A stretch of DNA of 6,447 nt, from the NCBI RefSeq assembly GCF_020829685.1, contig NZ_JAIVFR010000387.1:1-6447 (forward strand), written 5' to 3'. This stretch comes from Nostoc sp. CHAB 5715 (GTDB lineage Bacteria > Cyanobacteriota > Cyanobacteriia > Cyanobacteriales > Nostocaceae). Under the pieces are notes generated by a model. It saw only the letters and a program-made list of their open reading frames with translations, made no database searches and had not been told where the DNA came from. Of the stretch, positions 5,236-6,447 are shown piece after piece. The first letter of the stretch is position 1. Every line of letters starts with the position of its first letter. The position numbers and the translations under genes were made by a program.

Positions 5236-5305
5236 TTAGGAGTTAGGAGTTAGGAGTTAGGAGTTGAAAGTTAGGAGTTAGGAGTTAGGAGTTGAAAGTT
5301 AGGAG
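5236..5305. repeat. Heptamer array A in the zwf-opcA spacer
   Basis: Ten uninterrupted 7-bp units on the plus strand: TTAGGAG four times, TTGAAAG once, TTAGGAG three times, TTGAAAG once, TTAGGAG once. The higher-order pattern (a TTGAAAG closing a run of TTAGGAG) points to duplication of blocks as well as single units. In the zwf-opcA mRNA it reads as CUCCUAA and CUUUCAA units. Heptameric short tandem repeats are characteristic of Nostoc-type genomes. Confidence 0.95.
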
Positions 5306-5396
5306 TTAGAACAACTGAAATTCTTAACTCAAAAACTCATCACTCATAACTCATCACTCATAACTCATCACTCATAACTCATAACTCCTAACTTTC
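5294..5396 (-). promoter_or_regulatory. Intercistronic hairpin formed by arrays A and B
   Basis: The plus-strand sequences GAAAGTTAGGAGTTA (5294-5308) and TAACTCCTAACTTTC (5382-5396) are perfect 15-nt reverse complements enclosing 73 nt. A second partner for the same 5382-5396 arm lies at 5266-5280, so two alternative stems are possible in the zwf-opcA mRNA, right after the zwf stop codon. A role in mRNA processing, stability or zwf:opcA dosage is inference; no T-run makes it a terminator. Confidence 0.6.
5334..5396. repeat. Heptamer array B, reaching the zwf stop codon
   Basis: Nine 7-bp units on the plus strand: AACTCAT and CACTCAT alternate for six units, then AACTCAT, AACTCCT and AACTTTC. 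The last two units are reverse complements of array A units with the same phase shift. The final base is the first plus-strand base of the zwf stop codon (5396-5398), so the array starts the moment the zwf frame ends. Confidence 0.95.
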
Positions 5397-6447
5397 TACA
5401 GTCTGCGCCAGCGACGGCCATCCTGGTTAATTAAGAGTTCTGCTTCTGCTGGTTCCCAAGTACCGGCTTCGTAATGGGGAATAGTATTTGGATCGGCGGG
5501 TGCATCCCAAACGGAAAGGGCTGGTGTTACTACTTGCCAAGCTGCTTCTACTTCATCCGCCCGTGTGAACAATGTTTGATCGCTCATCATACAATCAAGG
5601 AATAGGCGATCGTAGGCATCGGATGTTGCTTGGATGCCAAAGGAACCATAACTAAAGTCCATGTCAACGGAACGGGTGCGGAATTCTGCCCCAGGCATTT
5701 TGACATCAAAACGCAAGGAAATACCTTCATTTGGCTGAATCCGCATCGTCAAAATGTTGGCGTTTGTCTGTTGGGCGGCAGATTGGAACATCCGAGATGG
5801 AACTTCGCGGAAGTGGATGGAAATCTCACTCACTTTTTTCGGCATCCGCTTTCCGGTACGCAAGTAGAAAGGAACACCTTTCCAGCGCCAGTTATCCACC
5901 ACAAACTTCATCGCTACGTAGGTGGGTGTGCTGGAGTTGGGGTTAACGCCTGGTTCTGTCCGATACCCTGGCACTGCTTGACCTTTCATCCAGCCAGCAT
6001 TGTATTGCCCACGGACTGCTGACCGCGACAGATTGTGAACATCAGCTAAACGAGTAGCTTGGAGTACCTTCACTTTTTCTGTGCGGATGCTATCGGCATC
6101 CATTGCGTTGGGTGCTTCCATCGCCGTTAGGCAGTAAAGTTGCATGAGGTGATTTTGCAACATATCCCGCAGTGCGCCAGCGCTTTCATAGTAGCCAGCC
6201 CGGTCTTCCACTCCCACGGTTTCTGCCACGGTAATTTGTACGTGGTCAACAAATTGACGATTCCACAAGGGTTCAAAAATCGCATTGGCAAAGCGAAACA
6301 CCAGCAAATTCTGGACTGTTTCTTTACCTAAGTAGTGGTCAATGCGGTATACTTGATGTTCTTTACAATATTTCTGTACCACTTGGTTAAGACTTTGGGC
6401 AGAAGCCAAGTCCCGACCAAAGGGTTTCTCGATTACTAGACGATGTT
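5396..6447 (-). CDS. zwf: Glucose-6-phosphate 1-dehydrogenase, C-terminal two thirds
   Basis: Zwf oxidises glucose 6-phosphate to 6-phosphogluconolactone with NADP+, feeding the oxidative pentose phosphate pathway, the main dark and heterocyst source of NADPH in cyanobacteria. The frame runs through the right edge; 349 residues are visible, so about 160 N-terminal residues with the Rossmann nucleotide-binding motif are missing. The first visible residues are [13 protein letters not shown], a conserved family motif, so the TTG at 6409 is internal. The active-site motif RIDHYLGKE is at 6320-6346 (His codon 6335-6337) and the catalytic-dyad His in QNHLMQ at 6149-6151. The [13 protein letters not shown] and [12 protein letters not shown] stretches and the ending WEPAEAELL...RRWRRL are typical. 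A Cys lies seven residues before RIDHYLGKE, a candidate for redox control known in some cyanobacterial G6PDHs. It stands first in the visible zwf-opcA unit. Confidence 0.97.
   Translation of the reverse strand, partial: HRLVIEKPFGRDLASAQSLNQVVQKYCKEHQVYRIDHYLGKETVQNLLVFRFANAIFEPLWNRQFVDHVQITVAETVGVEDRAGYYESAGALRDMLQNHLMQLYCLTAMEAPNAMDADSIRTEKVKVLQATRLADVHNLSRSAVRGQYNAGWMKGQAVPGYRTEPGVNPNSSTPTYVAMKFVVDNWRWKGVPFYLRTGKRMPKKVSEISIHFREVPSRMFQSAAQQTNANILTMRIQPNEGISLRFDVKMPGAEFRTRSVDMDFSYGSFGIQATSDAYDRLFLDCMMSDQTLFTRADEVEAAWQVVTPALSVWDAPADPNTIPHYEAGTWEPAEAELLINQDGRRWRRL

Noticed and set aside
5236..5396. Heptamer arrays as a CRISPR array
   Set aside because: The units are 7 bp and contiguous without spacers of unique sequence, so this is a short tandem repeat.
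5630..6331. Three plus-strand open frames (5630-6022, 5731-5946, 6140-6331)
   Set aside because: All are antisense to the well-conserved zwf frame and overlap one another; their translations show no family motif.

Overview
The window looks like chromosomal DNA of a filamentous, Nostoc/Anabaena-type cyanobacterium. The evidence is a zwf-opcA pair in the cyanobacterial arrangement, an OpcA of the cyanobacterial type, a HIP1 octamer (GCGATCGC, 645-652), and many heptameric short tandem repeats and palindromic dispersed repeats of the kind common in Nostocales. No phage, CRISPR, rRNA or tRNA feature was recognised.

Layout. At 1-311 (+) lies the 3' end of a gene whose product resembles TIR-like / nucleoside-deoxyribosyltransferase-like proteins. 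At 446-630 sits a complete 185-bp MITE-like element with 13-bp terminal inverted repeats and a perfect 8-bp flanking direct repeat; a nested palindrome fills much of it. A RibD-C/DHFR-like reductase gene (693-1226, +) converges on a thioredoxin gene (1432-1770, -), and heptamer repeats abut both stop codons. Then come three small genes of unknown function: a membrane protein (1986-2297, -), a short helical protein with a UVR-like motif (2560-2769, +) and a secreted protein (2885-3208, -). A 586-bp spacer (3248-3833) holds a second palindromic dispersed repeat and a good terminator for the last part, opcA (3834-5204, -) preceded by zwf (5396 to beyond the right edge, -).

Functionally, zwf encodes glucose-6-phosphate dehydrogenase, the entry enzyme of the oxidative pentose phosphate pathway. 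OpcA is its allosteric assembly/activator protein. Thioredoxin is known to control G6PDH through OpcA in Anabaena, and this OpcA keeps a C-terminal Cys-x5-Cys pair that fits that switch; a thioredoxin gene about 2 kb away on the same strand makes a plausible functional neighbourhood. The 191-bp zwf-opcA spacer is built mostly of two heptamer arrays of opposite polarity that can fold into a long hairpin in the mRNA, which is the most unusual regulatory candidate here.

I did not find a convincing new multi-gene system. The best leads are the repeat-built zwf-opcA intercistronic region, the intact MITE, the pattern of heptamer arrays touching stop codons, and the TIR-like gene cut by the left edge.
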